Origin: Secundilactobacillus hailunensis
GTDB taxonomy: Bacteria > Bacillota > Bacilli > Lactobacillales > Lactobacillaceae
Direction: 5' to 3'
NCBI RefSeq assembly: GCF_005405185.1
Contig: NZ_BJDO01000006.1
Span: 1-64,000 of the forward strand
DNA length: 64,000 bases
Shown: in pieces, positions 51,166 through 58,488 of the stretch
How positions within the stretch are numbered: position 1 is the stretch's first letter
Layout: every line of letters starts with the position of its first letter
Program-made: the position numbers and the translations under genes
The notes under the pieces: model-generated
What the model saw: only the letters and a program-made list of their open reading frames with translations
Database searches by the model: none
Told to the model about the DNA's origin: nothing

Positions 51166-52566
51166 ATGTTATTGACTGTTTTTAGTGCTTTTAGTAACGA
51201 ACAAATCATTGAATTTTTAAAACAGCAAGTCACTGATGGTAACGTGTTTACTGCACCTATCATCCTGAAGAAGCAATCCTTTAGTTCAAGGATGACCAGT
51301 GATGAGAGTGGGTTAGCCTTAGCTTATATTGAAGCTAACTCCACTAGAGATGTCCAAGGTGTCATGAGGGCTGCCCGCAAATTCCACGTGCCGGTGGTGC
51401 CGCAAAATCAATTTACCAGTACGGTGGTTGGGGCTGATAGTGTGGCCGGCAGCTTTGTGCTGTCGACCAAGAAGATGAATCGCATTAAAGAAATCAGCCG
51501 GGCCGATTCACTAGCCGTTGTTGAACCAGGTGTGATCAACGGTGACCTGGATAAAGCGGCTCGTGAACAGGGCATGTTTTATGCACCGGATCCAGGTTCC
51601 AAGCCAATCTCTGGTATTGGCGGCAACGTTGCCACTAACGCTGGTGGGATGAGTACCGTGAAGTACGGTGCCACGAAAGATAACGTGCTGGGATTAAAGG
51701 TCGTCTTGGCGGATGGCCGCGAGATCAAAGTCGGTGGCCGGACGCTGAAGCAAGCCTTTGGTTATAATCTGACGCAGTTATTTGTCGGGTCTGAAGGGAC
51801 GTTAGGCGTTATTACTGAAGTGACGGTAAAATTAATGCCGATCCCAATTAGTAAGCCGACGATGGGCATTGCGTTCTTTGACGATATGACTAAGCTGGCC
51901 GAAGCCGTTGCTGAGATTCGAATCTCTGGGGTTTACCCAACGATGCTGGAAGCCTTGGATAACGCTACGATTGAGGCACTGGATAAATATGAAGGTACGC
52001 ATTATAGCAATAATAGCGGTGCGATGCTGATCTTTAAAGTGGATAACAGTATTCCGGAAGTCGTTGATAAGCTAAAAGAACTGATGGCTAAGCACAGTGC
52101 GGTTAATGTGACTGTCACCACTGATCCAAAAGAGCAGGCTGATTTGGAAAAGCTACGTCGGGATATGTTGCCGGCCGTATTTGCTGGTCAGAATCATATC
52201 ATGGAAGATATGGCAATGCCACTATCTAAGCTGGCACCAATGATGGATTATATCCACGAGGTGGGTGTTCAAAAGCATCTGAAGATTTACGTGGCCGGCC
52301 ATGCTGGTGATGGTAACGTCCATCCGACGATTGTTTGGCCAAAGGAACAAAAAGAGGCGCCGCAAGATGTTGTTGAAGCGTTGCAGTTAATGTTCCATAA
52401 AACGTTGGAACTGGGCGGGACAATTTCGGGCGAACACGCCGTTGGCACTATGAAGAACCAGTGGAACAACGAAGAACTGGGTGAAGATGTTGACCAGATT
52501 CAACACCAAATCAAGGCATTGTTTGATCCGATGCAGTTGTTGAATCCGAAGAGGAAGATTAATTAG
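51166..52566 (+). CDS. FAD-linked oxidase, GlcD / D-lactate dehydrogenase type
   Basis: A 466-residue flavoprotein: FAD_binding_4 domain (PVVPQNQFTSTVVG, GGNVATNAGGMSTVKYGATK, GSEGTLGVITEVT) then a FAD-oxidase C domain (HAGDGNVHP, SGEHAVGTMKN). Such enzymes oxidise D-2-hydroxyacids (lactate, glycolate, 2-hydroxyglutarate). No GlcE/GlcF or electron-transfer partner is adjacent. ATG at 51166 with AAAGG 5 nt upstream; a TTG seven bases later is an alternative. A post-stop hairpin element follows its stop. Confidence 0.9.
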   Translation: MLLTVFSAFSNEQIIEFLKQQVTDGNVFTAPIILKKQSFSSRMTSDESGLALAYIEANSTRDVQGVMRAARKFHVPVVPQNQFTSTVVGADSVAGSFVLSTKKMNRIKEISRADSLAVVEPGVINGDLDKAAREQGMFYAPDPGSKPISGIGGNVATNAGGMSTVKYGATKDNVLGLKVVLADGREIKVGGRTLKQAFGYNLTQLFVGSEGTLGVITEVTVKLMPIPISKPTMGIAFFDDMTKLAEAVAEIRISGVYPTMLEALDNATIEALDKYEGTHYSNNSGAMLIFKVDNSIPEVVDKLKELMAKHSAVNVTVTTDPKEQADLEKLRRDMLPAVFAGQNHIMEDMAMPLSKLAPMMDYIHEVGVQKHLKIYVAGHAGDGNVHPTIVWPKEQKEAPQDVVEALQLMFHKTLELGGTISGEHAVGTMKNQWNNEELGEDVDQIQHQIKALFDPMQLLNPKRKIN

Positions 52567-52685
52567 AGAGTGTGAAGAAAGCCGGGTTGCCCCCAGAACA
52601 TAACGCGACTAATCGGAAAATTCCGGTTTTGAATTTTTGGATTAGTCGCGTTATGTGGCCGGGGGCAGGCTTTCTGAACACGTTT
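52567..52685 (+). repeat. Post-stop hairpin element, copy 4 (after the GlcD-type oxidase)
   Basis: GTGTGAA begins 3 nt after the stop. Outer stem agaaagcc/ggctttct, then GGGTTGCCCCCAGA paired partly with GGCCGGGGGCA, a perfect 17-bp stem (acataacgcgactaatc), terminal aaaATTC/GAATttt around CGGTTTT, and closing GAACACGTTTA. Confidence 0.85.
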
Positions 52686-52700
52686 AGTCAATGTAAAAGA

Positions 52701-52743
52701 AAAGAGCGCCAGGAAAATCACAACGATTTTTCTGGCGCTCTTT
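52701..52743. terminator. Terminator between the oxidase and deformylase genes
   Basis: Stem aaagagcgccag-aaaatc/gattttt-ctggcgctcttt, bidirectional. Confidence 0.9.
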
Positions 52744-52746
52744 AAG

Positions 52747-53157
52747 TTAAATCAAAATCCCATTCGTATGATCCACTTCATGTTGAATAATCTCAGCAGT
52801 AAAATCATTAAAAGTCTGGGTATGCGATTTAAAGTTCTGATCTTGATACGTAACTTCAATCGTCTTATAACGGGTTGTTGTTCGCTGACCTTCCAAAGAC
52901 AGGCAACCTTCAGTAGCTTCGTAAGGGCCACTTTTCTTAGTGATCTCTGGATTGACCATGGGAATGGATAACATTCCAAGCTGAATCGCAATGATCCGTT
53001 TTTTAACGCCAATCATGTTAGCTGCTAAGCCAACGGCGCGACTAGTGTTAGCTTTAAGGGTATCCACGAGGTCAGTCACAGCGGCGGCATCCGCTTTAGT
53101 TGCTCGAGTGGCTTTTTGGGAGAGAAATCCTTGGTCGTGGTTAATTTGTTTGATCAT
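52747..53157 (-). CDS. Short peptide deformylase-like protein
   Basis: A 136-residue member of the peptide deformylase family. Motif 2 EGCLS (metal Cys) and motif 3 QHEVDH (metal His, catalytic Glu) are intact. Motif 1, normally G-x-G-L-A-A-x-Q, is VGLAANMIG, with Met in place of the catalytic Gln. It is shorter than the main deformylase (~185 residues in Gram-positives), so it is a second, atypical paralogue that may be weak or inactive. AAGGAG precedes the ATG. It lies 30 nt after the NMO-like gene on the same strand. Confidence 0.85.
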   Translation of the reverse strand: MIKQINHDQGFLSQKATRATKADAAAVTDLVDTLKANTSRAVGLAANMIGVKKRIIAIQLGMLSIPMVNPEITKKSGPYEATEGCLSLEGQRTTTRYKTIEVTYQDQNFKSHTQTFNDFTAEIIQHEVDHTNGILI

Positions 53158-53187
53158 AAAAAACTCCTTCTTAAAATAAATCTTCTA

Positions 53188-54075
53188 CTATTGTGGGACG
53201 CCTTGGTTTAAATCAGCAACGATTTCCTTAGCTGAGCGAATCTTGGTCATGGCACCGGCAATTTGACCAGCCATGAAGCTACCATGGTCCACATCACCAG
53301 CAATGGCGCGTTTTAAAGAACCGCTGGATAGCTGACTGAACGTTGTTGAATCAGTGGTAACAAGTAATTTCGTCGTTAACGGTGTTTTCAAACTACGAAC
53401 GCGATCGCCACCAGTTCCGGTAACTACTGTACCATTATCGTCGGCTTTAATCACCAGTTGTTTGTAAATCTCGTCAATGGGGGTCTCTTTGGCAACTAAA
53501 AAGGCAGTTCCGACTTGGACTCCAACGGCGCCTAAAGCGAAGGCGGCCTTAACGCCGGCACTGGTGCCAATACCGCCAGCAGCAACCACGGGGATGTTCA
53601 CGGCTGCTACAACTTGCGGCACCAATGACATGGTAGTTTCGGTGCCGATGTGACCACCGGATTCTAAACCTTCGGCAACTACTGCGGATGCGCCCAGATT
53701 AGCCATTTTCTTAGCAATCTTAACGTTAGGAATGACTGGAATAATCCTACTACCGGCATTGATTAAGTTCTGCATAAATGGCGCAGGATTACCTGCACTA
53801 GTGAAGACAACTGGAACTGGGTCAGCCAATAGGACGGGTAACAGACTGTCAATGTTATCTTGCTGCAGCATTAAGTTGACCCCAAATGGCTGCTTAGTTG
53901 CGGCGCGAATAGTCTTCAGATCTGCTTGCAGCGACTCGGCAGTTGAATCAGCAGTGGTTAAAACGCCTAAACCACCAGCATTGCTAACGGCAATCACCAA
54001 CTCTGGCCGTGAGATTTGCGCCATGGCACCTTGAATGATGGGCTTTTGAATGTGCAGTAATTTAGTGAGTTGCAT
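53188..54075 (-). CDS. Nitronate monooxygenase / FabK-like flavoprotein
   Basis: A 295-residue FMN TIM-barrel. It shows the family start IQKPIIQGAMAQIS, the FMN-binding NAGGLGVL, LESGGHIG with the conserved His, and VVAAGGIGTSAGVKAAFALG. The group includes nitronate monooxygenases and the enoyl-ACP reductase FabK; without fatty-acid genes nearby, NMO is slightly favoured. AAAGGAGG precedes the ATG. It probably forms an operon with the downstream deformylase-like gene. Confidence 0.85.
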   Translation of the reverse strand: MQLTKLLHIQKPIIQGAMAQISRPELVIAVSNAGGLGVLTTADSTAESLQADLKTIRAATKQPFGVNLMLQQDNIDSLLPVLLADPVPVVFTSAGNPAPFMQNLINAGSRIIPVIPNVKIAKKMANLGASAVVAEGLESGGHIGTETTMSLVPQVVAAVNIPVVAAGGIGTSAGVKAAFALGAVGVQVGTAFLVAKETPIDEIYKQLVIKADDNGTVVTGTGGDRVRSLKTPLTTKLLVTTDSTTFSQLSSGSLKRAIAGDVDHGSFMAGQIAGAMTKIRSAKEIVADLNQGVPQ

Positions 54076-54189
54076 TTTGAAACCTCCTTTGGATTAAAAA
54101 ACACGATTAAATGAATCCTAATTTACCTAACAGAATAACATGAAATCGCTGAAGATTGGGGTTGACCATGACAATTCAAATTAAGACAC

Positions 54190-54230
54190 AAAAAAACAAT
54201 GAATCGCATTAGATGTGATTCATTGTTTTT
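54190..54230 (-). terminator. Terminator after the PanE-like gene
   Basis: Stem aaaaacaatgaatc/gattcattgttttt around gcattagatgt, with A/T tracts on both sides. Confidence 0.88.
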
Positions 54231-54240
54231 GAATTAAAGG

Positions 54241-55257
54241 CTATCTGCCAGCAACTTGCTGGTGTTCAACAACCGTTTCTGGTGCTGTTTCTTCTTCACG
54301 CATCCGCTTCAGTTCACGCTGTTTGTTGCGTTCTGCTAAGTGGACTTCATGGGTCAAGAAGGAATGGGTTTTAGCAAAGTAGTCATGTTTTTTACCTAAC
54401 TTAACCAGGTAGCCGTTGATGTAATCAACTTCGGTTGGCCGGTAGTTATGCATATCCTGATACATTGAAGGGTAGTGGAGTGGGTTAGCCACTTTAGAAA
54501 CGTAATTGACACTGGCCAGTTCTTCTTCACGAGTATTGAGCATCTTGACGCCATCGCGTTCGCAGACGTCATAGGCTTCGTCGATCAGTTGACGGCTCAT
54601 TTCATCAGCGCCTTCATAGTCAGCGTATTCACCCATGGTCACTTCAAACATGGTGCAAAGGGTGTTAACCACTGAGTTGAAGACCACCTTGGCCATCAAT
54701 GTGCCACGGAAGTTTCTGGTGAGGTTGGGGTTGAACTGGGCTTTTTTAAGCTGTTCAACCAACTTGTGCGTGAAGTCGTCTGGCTTTTCAGTGTAGTTAG
54801 CGAGGTTCATGGAACCGGCACCGCGCTTACCGATGAAGTCAACGTCGCCAGGGCCGTTTAAGACGGTGGCAACTAGGGCAGTCCCTGCGACCAGCTTTTC
54901 AGGCTTGAAGTACTTCAACAATTTTTCGATGTGGCCCATCCCGTTCATGCAGGTAAAGGCGTATTGGTTAGGCTTGAAGAAGTGGGCGCAGCGTTTCAGC
55001 ATATCGGACAGCTGCATTTGCTTCAAAAAGAAGATGTAGCAGTCTGGGTTACCATCGTATTCTTCTGGGTAGTAAACGTTAACGGGGACCAGATGGGTAT
55101 CTTCATGATCCCGAGAAACCTTAACACCGCCTTGCTTGCGGATGGTTTCGACTTGGGGTTTCCAGCCATCAACAAAGTCAACTTCATTACCAGCATCCTG
55201 TAGCAAAACACCATACCGCAAACCCATTGCACCTGTTCCAACAACTGTGAATTTCAT
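54241..55257 (-). CDS. panE: Ketopantoate reductase-like protein (PanE/ApbA), possible D-2-hydroxyacid dehydrogenase
   Basis: A 338-residue NADPH-dependent reductase. The Rossmann motif GTGAMGLRYG is at the N-terminus, and the conserved Lys/Asn of the active site in AKVVFNSVVN at ~185-193. PanE reduces 2-dehydropantoate; in lactococci a PanE homologue acts as D-2-hydroxyacid dehydrogenase on branched-chain 2-oxoacids. The Ile-type T-box upstream favours a role in branched-chain amino-acid metabolism rather than pantothenate. A charged ~20-residue tail extends the C-terminus. AAAGGGG precedes the ATG. Confidence 0.85.
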   Translation of the reverse strand: MKFTVVGTGAMGLRYGVLLQDAGNEVDFVDGWKPQVETIRKQGGVKVSRDHEDTHLVPVNVYYPEEYDGNPDCYIFFLKQMQLSDMLKRCAHFFKPNQYAFTCMNGMGHIEKLLKYFKPEKLVAGTALVATVLNGPGDVDFIGKRGAGSMNLANYTEKPDDFTHKLVEQLKKAQFNPNLTRNFRGTLMAKVVFNSVVNTLCTMFEVTMGEYADYEGADEMSRQLIDEAYDVCERDGVKMLNTREEELASVNYVSKVANPLHYPSMYQDMHNYRPTEVDYINGYLVKLGKKHDYFAKTHSFLTHEVHLAERNKQRELKRMREEETAPETVVEHQQVAGR

Positions 55258-55296
55258 ATGTATTACCCCTTTAAATAAGTATTGTAATTTGAAAGC

Positions 55297-55565
55297 AAAA
55301 ATACCCTTTAAGCCATCTCTGACTTAAAGGGCACGTGTGCGTTACCACCTTTATGTTTTCCACTCGTCACCAAGTGGAACTTACGATCTGCAAACACAGA
55401 TCCAAGTTGATAACGGAGATTGACTCCGTTTTTAATTACTAGTTACCGTTCATCAAAAATGCTTCGAGGTGATTGGCTGGTACGATTGTCCGCTTACACC
55501 AAACCGAACTCGCTTATGGTGTACCAACGCTGTCCTCGTTAACGCAATTGCTTATCGAATTGACA
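55297..55565 (-). ncRNA. T-box leader of panE, probable isoleucine specifier
   Basis: On the minus strand the T-box core is AAGGTGGTAACGC (+ 55351-55339), followed by the terminator CCCTTTAAG/CTTAAAGGG with T-rich tail (55332-55297). Stem I has CGAGG/CCTCG at its base and GTTGGTAC/GTACCAGC above it. The 3' internal loop between them is CAATCA, placing ATC (Ile; + 55473-55471) as specifier. Confidence 0.88.
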
Positions 55566-55839
55566 TCATAATAACACTTAAATGTGGGATGTCAAATCTA
55601 ATTTTAATGTTTATCTCATTGTAATCCAATGCTACGTTGCAAATATTCAAATAAATATACATTTATAAGCTAACAACCTGCTCATTAAAATGGCCTGAAA
55701 TACATTATTTAAGAGAATGACGTAAGAATGAGATTATTAATTATCTTTCATAGTTATTGAATACTTATACAGTAACAATTAAAATTAATCGTGACATATA
55801 CAAGTATTGCAATTATTTGAGATTGGATGAGGTTATTTT
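55566..55839. other. AT-rich divergent promoter region
   Basis: About 270 AT-rich bases between the T-box leader and yjeM. It should hold both promoters, but no element is clear enough to call. Confidence 0.4.
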
Positions 55840-57327
55840 ATGGCAAAGAAGAAAAGTATTACGTTAGTAAATCTGGTTTTAATGACGTTTACGACGATCT
55901 ATGGATTTGCAAATACGACCATCGCATACGACCAGATGGGGTATGCTAGTATTATTTGGTATATTTTAGCGGCCTTATTATTCCTATTACCAAGTTCATT
56001 AATGTTTGCTGAATATGGGGCCGCCTTTAAGGACGCTCACGGTGGCATTTATTCCTGGATGGCCGGATCGATTGGTGAACGGTGGGCTTTTATCGGAACC
56101 TTTATTTGGTTATCGTCTTGGATTATTTGGATGGTATCGACGGCGTCTAAGGTCTGGATTCCACTAGCCACGTTGATTTTTGGTCACGACAGTACACCGC
56201 AGTGGCAACTGTTCGGTCTGGGGTCGACCCAGCTGATTGGCCTCTTAGGCATTTTGTGGATCTTAGCTGTAACGTGGTGCGACGTTCACGGAATCGATGC
56301 GATAGCGAAGATCTCATCGTTGGGCGGCGTCTTTGTGAGTTTGCTGACGGTGATCTTTGTGCTGGCCAGCTTTGTGGTGCTGTTCGCAAACGGCGGTCAT
56401 TTAGCTGAACCAATTCACGGGTTAAGCAGCTTCGTTAATTCACCTAACAGTCAGTTCCAGTCGCCAATTGCCTTTATTTCCTTTGTGGTCTACGCGGTGT
56501 TTGCTTACGCTGGGGCCGAGTCTTTAGGCGGTGTGACTGACAGTATGGATAAGCCTGAGAAAACTTTTCCGCGAGGGTTGATCATTGCCACTGTCATAAT
56601 TACCATTGCTTATTCATCATCGATCTTTCTGTGGGGAATCAGTACGAACTGGCAGCACGTTTTAGGTGGTAATCAGGTGAACCTGGGGAACATCACCTAT
56701 GTTTTGATGAATAATTTAGGGGTAGTTTTGGGGCAGAGTTTGAATTTGTCGGCAGCTACTGCGACTTTACTGGGCACTTTGTTTGCCCGGTTTGCGGGAT
56801 TAAGTATGTTTGTTGCTTACTTAGGCTCATTCTTTGTCCTGGTCTATTCACCGTTGAAATCCTTCATTATGGGTTCTAACCCGAAGTTTTGGCCGAAAAA
56901 GATGACGACTTTAAACAAGCATCACATGCCGGCCTACGCAATGTGGATCCAAGCAATCATCGTTGCCGTTATGATCTTCTTGGTCGCATTCGGTGGCAGT
57001 ACAGCGGCTAAATTCTACACGATTTTGACTGATATGGGGAACGTTTCCACCTCGTTTCCGTACATTTTTCTGATTGGTGCTTTTCCGTTCTTTAAGAAGC
57101 GTCAAGACCTAGAACGGCCATTTGAAATCTATACCAATCGCGGCTGGACTAACCTGATCGTAGCCATCGTCTTGATCGTGATTAGTGGTGGCATTATCTT
57201 CACCGCGGCCTATCCAATTATGACGCACGATTACTATACGGCGTTTTGGACCATCATCGGACCAGTCTTCTTCGGTGCGGTCGCATGGGCGTTTCTGGTC
57301 TTTCGCACCCGTAAGGCTAAGGCTTAA
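55840..57327 (+). CDS. yjeM: Glutamate/GABA-family antiporter YjeM
   Basis: A 495-residue APC-superfamily permease with about 12 membrane helices. The N-terminus (KKKSITLVNLVLMTFTTIYG) and the YAVFAYAGAESLGGVTDSMD segment are typical of the YjeM subgroup of the glutamate:GABA antiporter family. The substrate is uncharacterised. GAGG lies 7-8 nt before the ATG. It is followed after 132 bases by a hypothetical gene on the same strand that could share its transcript. Confidence 0.9.
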   Translation: MAKKKSITLVNLVLMTFTTIYGFANTTIAYDQMGYASIIWYILAALLFLLPSSLMFAEYGAAFKDAHGGIYSWMAGSIGERWAFIGTFIWLSSWIIWMVSTASKVWIPLATLIFGHDSTPQWQLFGLGSTQLIGLLGILWILAVTWCDVHGIDAIAKISSLGGVFVSLLTVIFVLASFVVLFANGGHLAEPIHGLSSFVNSPNSQFQSPIAFISFVVYAVFAYAGAESLGGVTDSMDKPEKTFPRGLIIATVIITIAYSSSIFLWGISTNWQHVLGGNQVNLGNITYVLMNNLGVVLGQSLNLSAATATLLGTLFARFAGLSMFVAYLGSFFVLVYSPLKSFIMGSNPKFWPKKMTTLNKHHMPAYAMWIQAIIVAVMIFLVAFGGSTAAKFYTILTDMGNVSTSFPYIFLIGAFPFFKKRQDLERPFEIYTNRGWTNLIVAIVLIVISGGIIFTAAYPIMTHDYYTAFWTIIGPVFFGAVAWAFLVFRTRKAKA

Positions 57328-57459
57328 ATGAGTAAGCTGCCCAGTTGAAATTAATCCTGAAAGAGTGTTAATTCTGGTGATGCTGTGCTAGGCTTAATGA
57401 GGAAACCTTTAGTTAAATTACAGCAACTAACAACCATGACATTTTAAGAAGGATGAGCT

Positions 57460-58176
57460 ATGACAAGTAATGTTGAAACGTTAACGATCCCAATTATTAA
57501 GCATCGAAAGGGTTATAAGTTTGCAAAAATTATTGATTCAAATGAACCGTCTGAGACCACGTTAGCTAAGCGATTGAGCGATGTTCAAAACATCGATCTA
57601 GACGGTACTTTCAGGGCGCCGTTTGATGACAGTGAAATCTTTGTGGCCCATGATAAGCACGAGGCAACGAGTGTGTCCATCGATTTTGACGCGGGTTCAG
57701 GGTTTTCGGCCGACTTTTATAACGGTCAAATTAATCTGTCAACGGGCTCTTACGAAGCACTGCGTAATTTTACGCTGCATGATGGTGACGTGCTCAAGAC
57801 CAAAGCTGGTAAAAGCGAGTATGTGTTTATTTATAAGGGCGATCAGTTTGAAGGCTTTCAACGGACAAAGCGGGAACTATACCATTTCATTCTGTGGCAA
57901 AATGGTATTTACAATTTTTCCAGAATGAGAATCGTTAAGAATAAGTTGAAGTTCGAAACTCTTAAGTACAATGCGATTAAGGAAAAGAAACTGGCAACCG
58001 GGATGACCACTAGTGAGGATGCTCTGCAGGTCATGCAACAGCTGTTAGCTCAGGTGACTACATTTACTAAAACCAGTGTCCGTGATCGGTTTGTAACGAC
58101 TGGCCGGGCCAAACTGGTGAAAAAAGGCATTAAGGTTGAGCTGGTTGACAGTGAAAATGAACCGGAGAGCAATTAA
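57460..58176 (+). CDS. Hypothetical protein
   Basis: A 238-residue protein I do not recognise. It is soluble and lacks a signal peptide or membrane segment. The N-terminal ~150 residues alternate short beta-rich stretches with Asp/Gly turns (DLDGTFRAPFDDSEIF, SIDFDAGSGFSADFYNG). The last ~85 residues are Lys-rich and helical (ALQVMQQLLAQVTTFTKTSV, then RDRFVTTGRAKLVKKG). AAGAAGGAT precedes the ATG. It sits between yjeM and acnA with its own terminator. No function can be assigned. Confidence 0.75.
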   Translation: MTSNVETLTIPIIKHRKGYKFAKIIDSNEPSETTLAKRLSDVQNIDLDGTFRAPFDDSEIFVAHDKHEATSVSIDFDAGSGFSADFYNGQINLSTGSYEALRNFTLHDGDVLKTKAGKSEYVFIYKGDQFEGFQRTKRELYHFILWQNGIYNFSRMRIVKNKLKFETLKYNAIKEKKLATGMTTSEDALQVMQQLLAQVTTFTKTSVRDRFVTTGRAKLVKKGIKVELVDSENEPESN

Positions 58177-58243
58177 ACTGGTGATCAGAGTCAACTGGAT
58201 ATTGTAATTACTGTGAGAAATCAAGTGAACCATAATCAAATTA

Positions 58244-58279
58244 GGCATCTGGATCGTTTATTGATCTGGATGCTTTTTT
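58244..58279 (+). terminator. Terminator after the hypothetical gene
   Basis: Stem gcatctggatc/gatctggatgc (two G-U pairs) with T7. Confidence 0.8.
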
Positions 58280-58332
58280 TATTTGGTGTTAAATTTTTAG
58301 TCGTTAGTGTAAATAAATATTCAGAAAAGTCT

Positions 58333-58361
58333 TGACAAAATAACTGATTACATCTAGATTA
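58333..58361 (+). promoter_or_regulatory. Promoter of the acnA-gltA-icd operon
   Basis: TTGACA, 17-nt spacer, TAGATT, about 130 nt before the acnA start. Confidence 0.7.
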
Positions 58362-58488
58362 AACGTAAATGAGAATATCATTAGAACAAAGTGAAATTAT
58401 TAACGATTTAATTTTAAAAGTTAAGATTGTTCGACTTTTCTAATTAAAGTATTAGTGGTTTCTGGCACATACAAAGGCGGTGGGTTTT

